From positions 353,235 through 417,234 of the forward strand of contig LSRX01000130.1 in assembly GCA_001939145.1 (NCBI GenBank): DNA of 64,000 nt. Direction: 5' to 3'. Origin of the DNA: Symbiodinium microadriaticum (lineage: Eukaryota; Sar; Dinophyceae; Suessiales; Symbiodiniaceae). How positions within the stretch are numbered: the stretch's first letter is position 1; every line of letters begins with the position of its first letter. The notes under the pieces are model-generated. The model was not told where the DNA came from and ran no database searches. It saw nothing but the letters and a program-made list of their open reading frames with translations. Below, piece by piece: positions 12,240 through 24,696 of the stretch. A program made the position numbers and the translations under genes.

Positions 12240-14860
12240 AGTATTGGGTTCACAGGGAAGATTGACGTTTCAGAGTTCTTCCCACTACCGGAACAAGCAA
12301 GTCATGATGAGTGGAATCATGTTCGAGTTTAGGGGCTACTTCAAAACGTGACTTGCGACCGCAACAGCGAAAGACATAATTCTCAAACTCCCTTCGCAAC
12401 CAAAAAGACGCACAACCAAAGGTAACGCCGTCAAGAAATGGACCCCAAAGCTGAGGCGAACTGGGAGGGCCGGCGGCCTGATGGAAAAATCCGGCACCGA
12501 TACCTGAATGATCGAATGTGCCGAGGACTTAGCACATAGGGCTTGAAGAATTCTTGTGGAAGTCTGAGTGGATTACTGAAGGGATCAATCGAATTTCCGG
12601 CGGGGCTGGGGTTACAAGCCATTTACTTGGCTCGTAGTTATGGCTCTGTAGGGTTGCATGTAGTTCCGGAGGATTTCTGCTCCGGTTTGACAGGGTATGT
12701 CGGAATACGTTCTATAGTGTTCCCGTCTAACCTCTAGTCTAGTATAAGCGTAGTAGAATATCACCGAAAGCCCTACTCTAATTATGAAGGTCCCTTTATT
12801 AGCCAGGCTTGTGTGGCAACTTTGGGGGGTAATCAACATCGTTGAATCTATCGCGGGGCTTGAACATGACGAGAGATCCTGAGTGGAGAGTTTTGGGGTT
12901 TACTTATAGGGACCTTATTGGTGAGAATAAGGCTGTTAGAGTTAGTATACTCTGATTATATGGGGACTAACCTGGGATGCGATTACAAATCATTCCGAGC
13001 CCTATATGAGGGGTTTCGGCTTTTTCGACCCGAAAATTTCTGGCTGCGTCTACGTCGAGACTCCACACTCCGCGCCCTCACTGCTTGGACCCCCTCCAAG
13101 AGAGCCCAGACCTCCCTGTGGCATACAAACGTGCCGACAGTGCCGGATGCTCGGCAGCGAAGTCTTGCAGCAGCCCACAGACTGTTGGCCTCAGGCTGCA
13201 GGGATCATGGCATGCCGGCTGCATGAAGCCACGGGACATTCAGCTCTGCGTTCTCAAGGTGTTATGTAGAATCCGTAGAAGTGAGGGGCGCATGAAATGA
13301 ATACAGCTCGTGTTTGGAGTTGCGTTGAGGAGCCGACCCGCACTTCCCGAGACTCCCTTGCATTCGTTCCGGAAGGCACTTGCATCCACAAACTCTGCCA
13401 TACAAGTCGCTCTGAAATTGGGACGTCCTAGTCCCCAGCCCAGATTAAACACTTATGTCTCCTACAGGTTGGGAACGGGACGTCTTGCAGGATACTTACA
13501 AAGTGCGATAAGCGCATTCAGCCCCTGCAGCAGAACAAGGTGAGACGAAGCAACTGCCACTGCACTGATTCGGCAACAACATGTAGTGCATGATCAAACT
13601 GGTCAGGAGTCCAACCTACGTAGGGTGAATTCAAGACGGATTCCGGTTGCACTCATGCAACGGCTTCCTGCTGTGCTGTCAACCGGTTGATCAGAGTCGT
13701 TTGAATGGCACGCTCCCGGCTAAATGAGTTTCTCCTCGCCCCGATGACGACGTACTCTTTTTCTGATGGTCAGACAGCTGTTGTCAAAGCAAAGGCGACT
13801 TTGTGGCTATACCACGCGAACTCGCAACATCTCCGTCGATTTTCCGTGCACACCCTGATAGCTTAACTCTCGCTAACCCCCTATGTAAGACCGAGTTTGA
13901 TCCAACTCCAAGATAAACTCCTAAGCCCCTTGATTCAGACCGCGAGACAACCTTCCCTGAACCTGAAAGAACCATTCTTGGAGGTTCCTTCATCTCCTGG
14001 CATAAGTCGTTTAAGCGTGGTCGGGTTTGTGGTAGAGGTAGACCCTAAGCTAAGCCACAGCCACTGGCATTCTGTCAAACATCAGGCGCCGGCCAAGTTG
14101 CGCGGCCAGAAATTGGAGATCTCCTGCCTGATTGTTGGCTTTTCGCTGTGTAAGGTTCAGGGTTTCAGGGTATAAGGAGTATAAGGGTTCTATAGTGTGT
14201 TATATCGCAAATGATCTGGAAAATTTTCTGTTTAGGAGTTTAGGATTTATAACAAGGTTTCCACTCTCCCATAGACCAAGGACTGTTGGCTCGAAACCGT
14301 TGAAACGTAACTGCGTCAGTCTAAACGGCTTGGGCTGGGTATGTGATCTGTATTAGTTCCTACGTTGAGGCGTGACCAGGCTGCTCCTCACACTTCCACC
14401 GCAGTTCTTACAACTAATGTTGATCCTGTACGTCCACGGCTGCTATAAGTGCTAGAAAGCGAATGAGGGCAGGGAGTGCAAAGGTAATTGGATGGGGAAT
14501 GCCAGGGCGTTCAGTTCCCTCCCCTGCTAAGCACGAGGCAATTCCAGGAAACAAAACCCCTTAGCGACAGATTGCAGCCTTGGTTGCTTGCTGAAACTGG
14601 CGGCTGCGATTCGACATGCGGGATTAGATGCATTAGGGTTTCGGTTTCAGAGATAGACAAGCCTCTACACTCATCCCAAGACTAGAACGATAAACCGCCA
14701 CAAACCATTTTTCGTAGACACCATTACACTACAGCCTGTTCCGGATCGTGGCCGAGCACTCAGAGGCAGAATCTTTGCTGCTACCACCAAGCGTTGGCAT
14801 TCGCTTCAAGCTGAAAGCGTCTAAAACCGACACCCTGTAAGCCTAGACCCGTACACCCCA
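12240..14860. other. No supported gene
   Basis: Several open runs of 60-100 codons overlap on both strands (for example 12918-13226 and 13897-14175) with no motif or exon pairing I can defend. This is neither clearly coding nor clearly repetitive. Confidence 0.4.
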
Positions 14861-14865
14861 ACCTT

Positions 14866-15738
14866 TCAGCCCAACCCGAACCTTTGTTCGGCAACTCGGG
14901 TTGTTGCCCGCTTGCGGATGCATGTTCGATTCTCATAGCTCCTATAGAGAACCGTGATTGAACATGGCGCCTTGCTTAGAACATCCCCTACATGGGGTTT
15001 CCGAAAATAGGGGACCCTAGCATAGTACCCTAAATAGCAGGATGCTTGTGATAAGGACCCCAAATAAGGTACCCCTTATTTCCGGAAACTCCCACATTTA
15101 TATTATGTCTCGAACCGGAATCGAGGGTGCGGGGTTGGTGGCGGAAGCTGGGACCGAGGCTCTGCTGCTTTGAACAGAAGCACTTTGAAATCCTTGCCTG
15201 CATAACGGATGGGGCCTTAACAATAGGAATAGGGTTCTGGGTCTGGGTATATACAAAAGTTATAATAAGGAATCCCCAAAATAGTATAGTTTTAGGTAAC
15301 TATTAAGGCCGCTATATATTAACGGGCTTGTGCTACGGAAGGCAGGTTGCGCCCGATGGTCGGGGAATGTGATTGATCCAGTTGGGCACGCTCTTGGTCG
15401 TTGTTCCGGGATCTCGACTGTACCGGAAGGTCTGCGTATACCGTATAGTTGTTGAGGGTTTTGGGGGGGACAGCGATGCTAGCACAGTGGTCTTGTGGCC
15501 ACGGTAGCCACAACAACCTGGAACGCACGCCTTGCATGCCGAAAACCTTCGCACCCCTGTTGAAACCCTGCATATACCCATCAGTCCCTCTGTCACAGAG
15601 GCTGTCCAGTCCAAGCCCTCCGGAAGATGCAAAGGTTGTCGTCGCAACATCTGAGAAGGACGAGACGAGGCCAGTGACAACGGTTCCATAAACCCTGAGT
15701 GACCCCCATGTGGCAACATTCGAAGAGCCGCCTAACAA
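14866..15738 (-). CDS. Unrecognised split gene with introner-like introns
   Basis: Exon 1 (up to 15738, down to 15324) reads about 138 residues including LRVYGTVVTGLVSSFSDVA, DGYMQGFNRGAKVFGMQG and NNDQERAQLDQS. It stops at a GTTAAT donor at 15323. The next exon starts at 15215 after TTAAG and reads RPIRYAGKDFKVLLFKAAEP, RSQLPPPTPHPRFRF, to a stop at 15103. Phase 1 matches on both sides, and the 108-base intron is element C1. A further exon, 14987-14866, follows an ATGTAG acceptor and reads DVLSKAPCSITVLYRSYENR, TCIRKRATTRVAEQ. It lies just past element I1, but I could not fix the donor joining it. No family recognised; the true start is not visible. Confidence 0.45.
14997..15089. mobile_element. 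Foldback element I1
   Basis: Ends are GTTTCCGAAAATAGGGG and the near-complement CCCTTATTTCCGGAAAC, 93 bp. The interior has GATAAGGACCCCAAATAAGG, the core shared with families C and J. It sits between two minus-strand coding stretches of the gene at 14.9-15.7 kb. Confidence 0.8.
15210..15317. mobile_element. Foldback element C1 coinciding with an intron
   Basis: Left end GGGGCCTTAACAATAGGAAT, right end ATTAAGGCCGC; the interior has GAATAGGGTT and AATAAGGAATCCCCAAAA as in C2, C6 and C7. On the minus strand it fills the inferred 108-base intron 15323-15216, with GT at one border and TTAAG at the other. Confidence 0.8.
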
Positions 15739-15739
15739 G

Positions 15740-18700
15740 GTACACAGCCCCGGGCCCTACATACCTGGGCCCCATTAGCCCTAAACCCTGGTCCCTTCTT
15801 CGAAGACATGCCCCCCCAATGGAGCTCTCTATCCTTAAGAAACTCTCTTCGGCACGCTCCTTTCGAGGTGTAGTAGCTGTTAAATTGTTCCCATACTAGT
15901 CTCTTGAAGCCCTGCAGAGCTAAGTGCGGTATAAACACCTCTAAACCCGAACGACACCTTTGCAATTGGGTTCCCTTCCTGGTGGGATCTCAAGCCTTAT
16001 CACGAAGCGCACCCCCCTGGGTCCCTCAAAAAGCCTTTAGAGCAACCCTCATGCGAGAAGACGCGACCTGGTTTCACCCGGAGCTTTGCCAGGGACCAGA
16101 TGACATTGGCCTGGGCGCTTTTGGATTGTGTATGATTTTGTTTTTGAGCGCTCCTTTTCCATCTCGCTGGGAGTCTGAAAGCACGGTTTAGCGTTTAGGG
16201 GTTTAGGGTTTAGGGGTTTAGGGTTTTTGTTTTCAATGTGTGTTGACGTGTCTATCGGATCTATCGACTGCCTGCCGAGGGTAGCACACACAGTGAGACT
16301 AGTAAAATCTGCACATAACCACCAATGAAGATGTAGTTCATCTCGAAGTTAAGCATGTAGTAGTCACCCACAAGGACACCGTCATCCCACAAAGTCACGT
16401 CAGACTCACAGCGATCTTCACAAGGGACAGCTTCATAGTGCACATCATCTGCAAAGCTTTCACGACCCATCTCCATCTTCCATGCCTTCATCACGACGAT
16501 CTCGCCCCGGTTTAGGGTTGAGGGTTGATATTGGCCTTGCCAGGTTTCGACTCTCATGCTCAAGTGCCCAGTTTTTGGGGTTTCGACTCTCGCTAGGGCT
16601 TATGTCTTATGGGGTTTCGACATGCTTCGCCTATGATGTACCCCCCAGAATAGTGGGTGGTAATATGGGATGGGATGATTCGTGCTCGGATTCCCTAAAG
16701 TTTACAGTCAAGAAGGAAAGCGATCGAACTTTATAGCTCCTGACGTACGTCAACGTCAAACTGAGGTCCATGATGTATGGCGCCAGGCATGTATCTCTGA
16801 GCAACTCTACTCAAGAAGCTCTACCGATCCATGTTGTAGTGTCGACTGTGGATACGAAGATGTTCAAATACAGCGTCCTGACACTGCATTTCGTCTTGCT
16901 GTTCGATTCCGATTGGGGTTTATACCGTACTATGCCGTCGACTGAGACAAAGACGAAGAGGCACAGTCTCGGAAGTTATTGCGGATCCTGGTTTTACGCT
17001 CTCACAACTCGGACAAGCCAGGCGAGGTTCCAGGAACCTGGTTGAGGGTTTAATGATTAATGCAAAAAATACTTTTGACTTCTTATACTATAAACTCAAG
17101 ACCGGGTCGAGTTAAAGAACTTCGGAGCTTCTAGAGGTCTTCCCAAAAACTTCTGGTAGGGGCCTTAAGAAAATGGCTTTGGCGGTATGTTCTGCCATGA
17201 TTTTTCATGGGGACTATATGGGGACTGTAGATCTTGCTGAGTATCTCGGCCAACAGAAAAAAGGCCTATGCTTTCTGGCGACACGCTTGGGGTGCGGGCA
17301 CAGCACTGTGCACTGAAATGCTCTGCGAGAAGTTCCTCCAGCTGGCAAGTGGGTGGGATGGCCTTGGGATGTCGGCTTTCAGGATCTGGCCTAGTCTGTG
17401 AGCTTGCATGTGGTGATTCCGAGGCCTGCCTTTCCTTTTCGCGTGCCAGCTAGTCAGCGGTCACAGGTCCTAAACCCGTAAACACTAAACCCTAAACCCC
17501 TAAACCCTAAACGCCTCACCGGTGACCCCTCTAGAATCCGAATGTCAAAGCGACGAAACGTCGAAATCCGACCGGAAAGAAGCCTAAAGTCAATAAAGTC
17601 AGGAACGCCTACACGTACAAGTCAGATTGCGGAGTTTGGGGACACTTGTTCTGCTTTTTCGGACGTGCAAAGACAATCTAAAATCACCTACAAAATCTAA
17701 CCTGACCGAACTTGGGTAGGGGATTATTTTCAAAACTTACTACTAACTAGTTTTAACCACTCACTCAACCCCGAATCCCCAGGCCTTTTCCACTGCAGCA
17801 CCTGCTACTACTGGCTCCTATCACGACCTAAAAATCCATATAAAATCATCCAAAAAGGTAGACCCCTATTATACCCTAAACCCCTAAACTCTGAACCCTA
17901 AACCCGAAGCTCTTTCATGGCAACGCCCCAATCGCACCCCGTCCTCTGTGCGACGCAGCAACGACCGAAAGCCTTCGTCCTCCCAAAGCCCAGTCTTTGG
18001 GGCCTGGAGCCACCGGGTACAGTTGTGCGCTGAATTCATGTTTAAAGGTCCGGATTTCAGGTTGTAGTCCCGGGCTTAGTGCATTGCAGTCCCTGCTCAA
18101 AAAAGTCCCAAGTCGTTCAAGGCTTTTTTATGAGCTTTTGTTGCCCAAATCTGAGTTTTAAAGTCGGATGAGCCAGAATGTTACCTGTTGGTCTATCCGC
18201 TTGTTCAGTGGACATGCCGGAGTGGAAGAGGGCGACCGTAAACATCACAAGACATTGGGAAACCTTTTTAGAACATGGGCTAGAAAGTCCATACCACAGA
18301 ATGTAGGAGGCCAGACTTACATGCACGAAGCCCGGGCGCTCATGGCTCAGTTGATACTCTGGAAAGCATCCTGACAGAAACCCCAAACCCTCAACTCCGG
18401 GAACCCCCGAGGACTTTTTGAATTATCCGCAAGGGGCCAGGCGAGTCGAAGCTTAAACTTCCTGGGCGCTGGCAGACTTTGACTCAACTGTGTCTCCAGG
18501 TTTGTACTGTACGAAACACTTTAAATTGTTTTTTTGGGGTCAGGGTCTTGCTGTGACGCATGTACCAAATACAAGGGATCGAGTTTTTGTGGGTTGGGTC
18601 TCGTGTATATCAACATATTCTGGTATTGTAGTTCACATCGGATCCTACATGACTCAACGTTCGGTGGCTGTCTACTTGGAAATGCGACAGCGCAAGGCCG

Positions 18701-19680
18701 AAACGAGCCGAATTTCGACCAAACTTCGCCGCCACGTTGCGCTAGCATTCAGCTACGAGTAGCATATTTTCATATCTCAAACCCGCGGTCAAAACGAGTT
18801 CTAACTGAGTGTAATATTGTACAATATTACAATATCAAACAATATAGTCATAATAATATAATAACAAGAATAAGAATATATAATATAGAAATATATCATC
18901 CGGATTTCCCCTATCAGGATCCTGCCGGGTCGCCTGGTGTCTTGCTGTGCTGCGGGCGAGGGTAACAAAGGCAGCGCCTCGGAAACCGGTTTCCGCTTGG
19001 ATGTTCTGAAAAAGGGGCTTAAGGGCCTATGTTCGGAAGAACGGGTTGAGGGTTTACGGCTTGGCTACGGTACTTGGGATCTCCTCACCTTCAAATCCCA
19101 CACAAACTCGAAAGTTTCAGCCTGGAAGCATGCCTACCACCCTCCGAACCTGTGAAATATCTGAGCCCACGTACCTTCGACGAGGTTGGACGGCCAACTC
19201 TCGGTTTCAGGGGATAGGGTGAGCCAGGGCATTGATAGGATGTTGGCATTGCAATATTGGTACAGCAGGATGAGGGTTTGGTAACGGCTTGGGTTAATCC
19301 GTGTGAGTAGCGACTCGGAAATTCCATCTACCCCGGAGCCCTCGAAACAGGCAGCCCCACTCTTTGATGCAGATTGGGTTCAAGACGTGAGCCTCTGAAA
19401 CTCGACAACTCAGATGTGGCTTCCCCGTTTTGGCCTTAACTGTCACGATCTTCATTACATTGAATACCAAGCTTTTTTGTAACCATGAAGTCCCAATCCT
19501 GCAATTCAGAGCACGTTCCACCGGGTGCTCGTGTCAACGGCCAACCAGGTCTGACCCGAAAGTGTGGGATCCACATTGTCCAGACCCTCAGTTGAAGCAC
19601 CCCTAATCTTAAGCAGCACCTTTCAGCAGGTTAAAAGAAAGGAACCTGAAGAAAGAAACCCTGGGCATTTATTAGGATTT

Positions 19681-19711
<31 letters not shown>

Positions 19712-20330
19712 GTATATGTATGAGCCCTAGTATTTTTGAGGTTTTGTAGGGTCGGGGTCTCCTAATCCAGGTTTTAACAGTACAAAAAGCCTCCTCCACA
19801 CTCCAGACTTCTCTGAGGCGAGGCGCTGATATGGATGGGATTGAGCTCCGACCTTGGCATTCTGAGGGGCATCGGGTAGGGCAGGATGAATCTTAAGGAC
19901 ACACAAAAAGCAGGTTTGGACCAGAGGCTCAAGAATTTTTTGCATTTTTATCGCCAAGCCTTAGAATGTCAGTTTCACTCCCCTCACGATCTTTCAGGCC
20001 CCAAACCCTAAACCCGGGTTTGGGGTTTAGGGGCCCTAAACCCTATAAGCTCTAACTTCTTCATCTCTGGAGGCCTGGTACTGCATAGGGGTCTTTCTGC
20101 AGAGATGTCCATAAAGCTGCTCCATCACGGCTGAGACTGGATGGCAACCTTGGGTGACTGCCACGTAAGGTGGTGGAAGCTTGAGCCGTAGCCCTTTCTG
20201 ACCTATAGTTAGGGTTTAACCTGAGTTCTCGACTCGACCCTGACCCCCCCCCAAAAAAAAACACACTTTTAATCGTCTCAATCGCAGAGTCTTTCTTCGA
20301 AGCAGAAAGCTGTGGCCCCACTCCCTGGAA
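15740..20330. other. No supported gene; telomere-like units and small tracts
   Basis: TTTAGGG runs lie at about 16188-16226, and CCCTAAA runs at about 17470-17512 and 17872-17905. A TA/TATG tract is at 19682-19720. A head-to-head switch from CCCTAAACCC to GGGTTTGGGGTTTAGGGG occurs at 19998-20035. A plus-strand run at 18168-18374 (RKHHKTLGNLFRTWARKS) has some coding look but nothing to anchor it. Confidence 0.4.
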
Positions 20331-20675
20331 ATGTCGCGGCGGGTACATGGCTTAGGAGTTTTGGCTGGTTCTGAAACCATGGCATAACGCCTCTTGGGCA
20401 CCTGGCTCATGCTCGCGAACGATAGCCAGCGCCTCCTGCAACTTGACAACGCATGCGGGCTTTTCCCAAGGATATTGTGCTAGAATTTGGAGGCATCAGG
20501 GCATTTTGATGCTCGATACTGGCTGCAAAGGCCAACAGAGAATCGTAAACTCCAGCTCCAGGATTGCTAGCGCTTACAGTTTCGCCGAGTCGGACAAGTC
20601 TCCGACACAAAACAGCATAAGCGATCGAACTAGCAGCTGCATAGTCCGCTTGATACCCTTTTGCGTCAAGATCAT
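20330..20675 (-). CDS. Probable exons of an unrecognised gene, frame unresolved
   Basis: Minus-strand sequence from about 20673 reads GYQADYAAASSIAYAVLCRR, LVRLGETVSASNPGAG, VYDSLLAFAASIEHQ in one frame. From about 20479 another frame reads QYPWEKPACVVKLQEALAIV, REHEPGAQEALCHG, and then GVGPQLSASKKDSAIETIK before a GTGTGTTTT donor-like site. A GTAAGC donor (20555) and a TTTGCAG acceptor lie inside the first segment. The switch from one frame to another could be a short intron, a frameshift in a pseudogene, or my error. No family recognised. Confidence 0.3.
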
Positions 20676-20699
20676 GTTTGATTCAGCCTGAAGGCCGAA

Positions 20700-21490
20700 A
20701 CTAAGCCTGGGCTCCAGGGCAGAACTCGCGTACAGTCGCCGCCTCACTTCCAAACTTGAAGATAGAATGCAAAGACTGAGGAAGCCGATATGAGTTGCTC
20801 CACCGACTATTTCTCAGACTCGCCGAGCTTAATTTAATGTCCAAGTGAAGGTCGGCTGACAACTTCCCCCCATGGAACAAAGCCTTAAAACTCCAAAAGC
20901 CTCCAAGACCCCTCTTAGGCCTATACCTGTCTAGTGGCGTGGCCTGAGTACGAAAGAGGTGTCGGGGAAAACTACACTATATTTGTAACAAGCAGCCTCA
21001 CGAACAATGTTACTCATCATGCAGTTGCAAGGTTGCAACCCAAGATCCTTACCACATCCCTGCCCTAAGCCCAAACAAGGACCAACAAAACCCTAAACCC
21101 TAATACCCTAAGAGCCCTAAAAACCCTAAACCCTATAGACCCTAATAGGTTTAAGCTCGGGCTTCGTGTTCCCTAAACCCCTTTTAGCTACTGGACTCAA
21201 GTCTAGCCAGACCCTTTTCAGCACGGACTGAGGTGCCGGCCAGCGCTTAAACGGCTTAAGCCCTCAGCATCTAGGCTCCAAATTCGGAAATCCCTAAACC
21301 CTATACCCCTAAACCCTAAACCCTAAGCCCTGAACCTCTAAACCCTAAACCCAAATCCGTCAGCCGTAAAAAAACCCGCAGAACCTCTCTTCGAGAGCGA
21401 TGAAGGCGCCATGTCCTCGGCAGAGGATCTGGGGGTGGGTCTCGGCGTCGAGCTTGGAGCTCAAAAAACTCGTAGGGTCACTATCTACAC

Positions 21491-21557
<67 letters not shown>

Positions 21558-21644
21558 ATTATATTATATATATATAGATACATACATACACATAGGTGCT
21601 TAATTACAAAAGCTCTATACTATGATATACATACGTATCTATAC

Positions 21645-21682
<38 letters not shown>

Positions 21683-22980
21683 CGAGAGAAAGAAATAGAG
21701 GGACATAATGACATAACTCCACAGCCGCTTGAATTTGCAGTTCCTTGCGCGAATGCCTCTGTAGCCCAAACCATCAACCTAAACCTTACGTATTGTTTCT
21801 TTCTTAGTCCTGAGCGCCTGAATGTTGGCCCTTTTCAGCATGGGCTTGGATGGTGTGCCAGCGAATGTCTGGCCCTAAAACTCAGCCCTAAACCCCTAAA
21901 TCCTTTGACCCTAGAACTTTTTTGCATTGAAACCGGACTTGATGACTGCCAGCACTGACCCTGAAGCCTAAACCCTGTTTTGGACAGAGACTGCAATGCA
22001 CTAAGCCCTGAATCCCTTCAGCCAAGCTTCAGACGCCAGCGCTTGATTATGGCTAACCCTAAAACCCCCAATCCCTAAACACTTAAACACCCTAAACCCT
22101 AAACCCCGAATCCCTAAACACTTAGACCCCAAATCGGCACCCGGGGCCCCGGCAGCAGAGCCTCTCCTGGTGGAGCAGACTCAGCATCGCCCGGAACATC
22201 CGTCGCCTTGGGCTGGGGTCGGTTTTAGGCTTTACTTATATTGTTTTATCTATCTATTTAATTATGTTTTGTTTATTTATCTATATTATTATTATATTAT
22301 CATTATTATTATTATTGTATGTGTGATATATATATATATATATATACAGATAGATAGATAGATAGATAGATAGATAGGTTTGGGGTTTAGAGGTTTAGGG
22401 GTTTAGGGTATCGTAGAACCCTGAGCTCTAAGCTCCAGAAGGCTAAATCCTGAACTCTAGGAGTCAGAAGTTTGATATTGGCAGGTAGATAGGGACCGTA
22501 GCGGGACATTATTATACTATCCTTGAATCTTCCTGGCTTTGCACCTTAGACGGCTTAGGGTATTTGGGATTTATGGTTTTCGGGGATTTCGGGCGATTAG
22601 GGCCTTACCGGCCTTACCCATAGGCTCCCCCTAAACCGCGGCTCAAGGTTTTGGCAGGTTCGGGGGTGGATTCCTAGGATCAGCGTCAGACAGCTCCGTG
22701 GCCTTGAACATTCTTAGAGCCTTCGGTGCTAGCCGTATAAAAACCGTAAGCCGACTTCCGAAGGCCCTTGCCAGAAATAAGAGTGCCATGATGATAGTAG
22801 AAATAAAATAAATGTAGTATTACTAATGATAATAATATTAATGGTGCTAGGGGTCGCTTGTTTGGGTTCAGGGTCTTCGGGTCCCGCAGTCGTTCCGGAT
22901 GCGCCGACAACATCTGGAGCTGAATCGAATGAAAACCATGCCAATAAACCAGTGATGCAATCTGCAAAGACACATGTGCC
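20700..22980. other. Telomere-like and AT/GA microsatellite region, no gene
   Basis: CCCTAAA variants are dense at 21085-21140, 21292-21350 and 22050-22110. GA and TA tracts occur at 21489-21590 and 21645-21685. TTA, TA and GATA tracts occur at 22255-22376, followed by G-rich telomere-like units. Open frames here encode only repeat sequence. Confidence 0.6.
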
Positions 22981-22989
22981 TCAACTCCC

Positions 22990-23352
22990 TCAAAACAAAG
23001 ATGTAATGGGTCCCCAACTATGAAGTCGTCCCCAACTATGATGTCGGGCTCTCCTCTCTCCTTTTTCTCTCTCTCGTTCTCGCCGTGTCTGCCTGCTTCT
23101 GGCTTGCCACAGCAGAGCGGGCCGCCAGCTGTCCGCAGGCTGCCCCCATGGCACGGCCTCAAACAAACACACTGGTTCCCTGTTGGGGCCATATTAAAAA
23201 TGATCATTGTTAATCCTTATTAGGGTTTGGTTATAACAAAAATGTAAAATTGCAGCCAACAGGGACTCAGGACAAGTATTATCCTATAGGACCCCTTAGC
23301 GTTGGACGAAAGACATTCCACATCTGGCGCGGTCCGGTTCGGTATGGGCCAA
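22990..23352 (-). CDS. Unrecognised split gene with element D1 as its intron
   Basis: Exon 1, 23352-23267, follows a TTGTTGCAG acceptor. It reads WPIPNRTAPDVECLSSNAKG then SYRIILVL and ends with one base of the next codon. The intron 23266-23172 is exactly element D1, GT to AG, 95 bp. Exon 2 from 23171 completes an ATG codon and reads CLFEAVPWGQPADSWRPALL, WQARSRQTRRE, then an Arg/Glu/Lys-rich run to a stop near 22990. Both exons stay open only when the element is removed in this phase. A different exon 2 frame (to 22686, with PDIIVGDDFIVGDPLHLCF) is also open, so its identity is not certain. No family known. Confidence 0.4.
23172..23266 (-). mobile_element. Introner-like foldback element D1
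   Basis: On the minus strand it runs GTCCCTGTTGGCTGC to GGCCCCAACAGGGAACCAG. The arms are complementary and the borders are exactly GT and AG. The interior contains CTAATAAGGATTA and AATGATCATT. Copy D2 at 32.6 kb has the same length and orientation and only a few differences. Confidence 0.85.
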
Positions 23353-24317
23353 CTGCAACAAAGGCCCCTCCAAAAATGATATAGGGCCTTTTCCGCAGGG
23401 TTTCGAGGTATGTTATAGTAATAACGACATCTGGAAAACCCCTGAGGGAAAACGGCTGGTACTGTAATCAGTCCGACCCCTATGATTCGACAGCGGTCCT
23501 AGGTTAAGGGATAATGGAGGCTCTAGACTTGATCTGCAAAGAGTCGTGTGCAAGTTATTGCCGAAGGTCCCATTAATTCGGGCGTTGCGTTCATTGGGCC
23601 ACCGCAGGGTAGCCTTCTTCGCACTTGTCCATGAATACAGTTCATGGGCTTCGTGGGAATGAGGTGCACGAAGCCCCATCGCCGCCAGAAAACAAGGATC
23701 TCTAACTTGTTCGGTAAAGGATCCTGGTGCAAAGGGAAAGGGAAGATGCCGTCAAGAGGGTGCTTAGCTGTGGGCTTTTATTTGCACCTTGCTGGTGCAA
23801 GGTTCGAACCTGTGGGGCTTCGACATCTCGAAAGAAGCTTTCGAGAACAGAACCATCTCTTCTTGATTTCAGCAGCTTCCGAACAAAGTACAGCCTGAAA
23901 CGGCCTTTGTGCAACCAGCGCCCTCAAGTTCTGCAAACCCCCACTCTGAGCTGCCTTCGGCTCACAACACAAGGCCCTGACCCTCCGTTGTGCTCCACCT
24001 CAGAGAATTTGTGCCATGCTGCTTGCATGCCGACCGTCATGGGTACGGGTGCTTCGCCTACTGCGACCGCGACGGCTCACGCAGCTGCAGCTCCTGGTGT
24101 CTACTACCTTTGGCACCTCATTTGAGCCTGGAGTATTCCTGCACCTGATCCGTAACTCTCCTTAAACCCCAAATCCGGAGTCTAAAAAGCTCTCCATCCT
24201 GCATCCGTTTGTTGTCCTCCCCCACTAGCCGCTATAGCATCGTCCCTCGCGGAGGTCGCGCCTGACTGTAGCCCGCAGCCCTTTGGACCGGAGCCTGGGG
24301 TTTCATCGGGTCTTAAG

Positions 24318-24648
24318 TTGAAGCTTTACATAGAGGCTCCATATGTACTACCGTTGATGATATCAATCCTGCATTACCTTAAGGACCCTAGACCATGTGA
24401 ATTACGGTGACTTCCTTATTATGGAATGCAGGATTTATATCATCAGCCGTACCATGATGGAATCTAGGTCCCAAAAGGTCATCCTTAGTAGGGTTTTTAC
24501 GCACCAAGCTCCACAATGGTTTTATCTCTGCAGCCTCTGGCTTAGCTTTTCTGCTGGAGGCTCCCAGGTGACGAAGGAGGAGGTTTTTGGATTCCAAGAC
24601 TATTCCCCAGCAAGCTTCAGATCATCTACTTTTTTCCCTCTCGCATAG
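24318..24648 (+). CDS. Unrecognised split gene with element B2 as its intron
   Basis: Exon 1, 24318-24352, after TTAAG, reads LKLYIEAPYVL plus two bases. Element B2 (24353-24446, GTTGATG to CATCAG) is then the intron. Exon 2 from 24447 supplies the third base and reads PRTMMESRSQKVILSRVFTH, QAPQWFYLCSLWLSFSAGG, SQVTKEEVFGFQDYSP, to a stop at 24648. Phase 2 matches on both sides. A hydrophobic stretch lies around WFYLCSLWLSF. There may be another donor at CAG|GTGACG (24569). No family recognised, and the short exon 1 is the weak point. Confidence 0.4.
24353..24447 (+). mobile_element. Introner-like foldback element B2
   Basis: Ends GTTGATGATATCAATCCTGC and GCAGGATTTATATCATCAGC; the interior has ACCTTAAGGACCCTAGACC and CTTCCTTATTATGG. 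Read on the plus strand it starts GT and ends AG, matching the inferred intron between 24352 and 24447. Confidence 0.85.
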
Positions 24649-24696
24649 CTAAGGATCATAGCCCACCATCATTTACTTTAGGGTTTAGAGATTTTT

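Noticed and set aside
22632..22640. Dinoflagellate spliced-leader sequence (GGCTCAAG at 22633, also near 51205)
   Set aside because: Only the last eight bases match the known leader; the preceding conserved part is absent, so no relic leader or leader gene can be claimed.
22686..23207. 173-codon minus-strand open frame beginning inside D1
   Set aside because: Its start lies within the element; the version with D1 removed joins an upstream exon in phase, though part of the long frame (PDIIVGDDFIVGDP) may still be a real alternative.
23770..23830. Possible tRNA around GCAAGGTTCGAACCTGTGG
   Set aside because: The T-loop word is present, but the stem on its right does not pair over five bases and no matching D arm, anticodon arm or acceptor stem could be placed.
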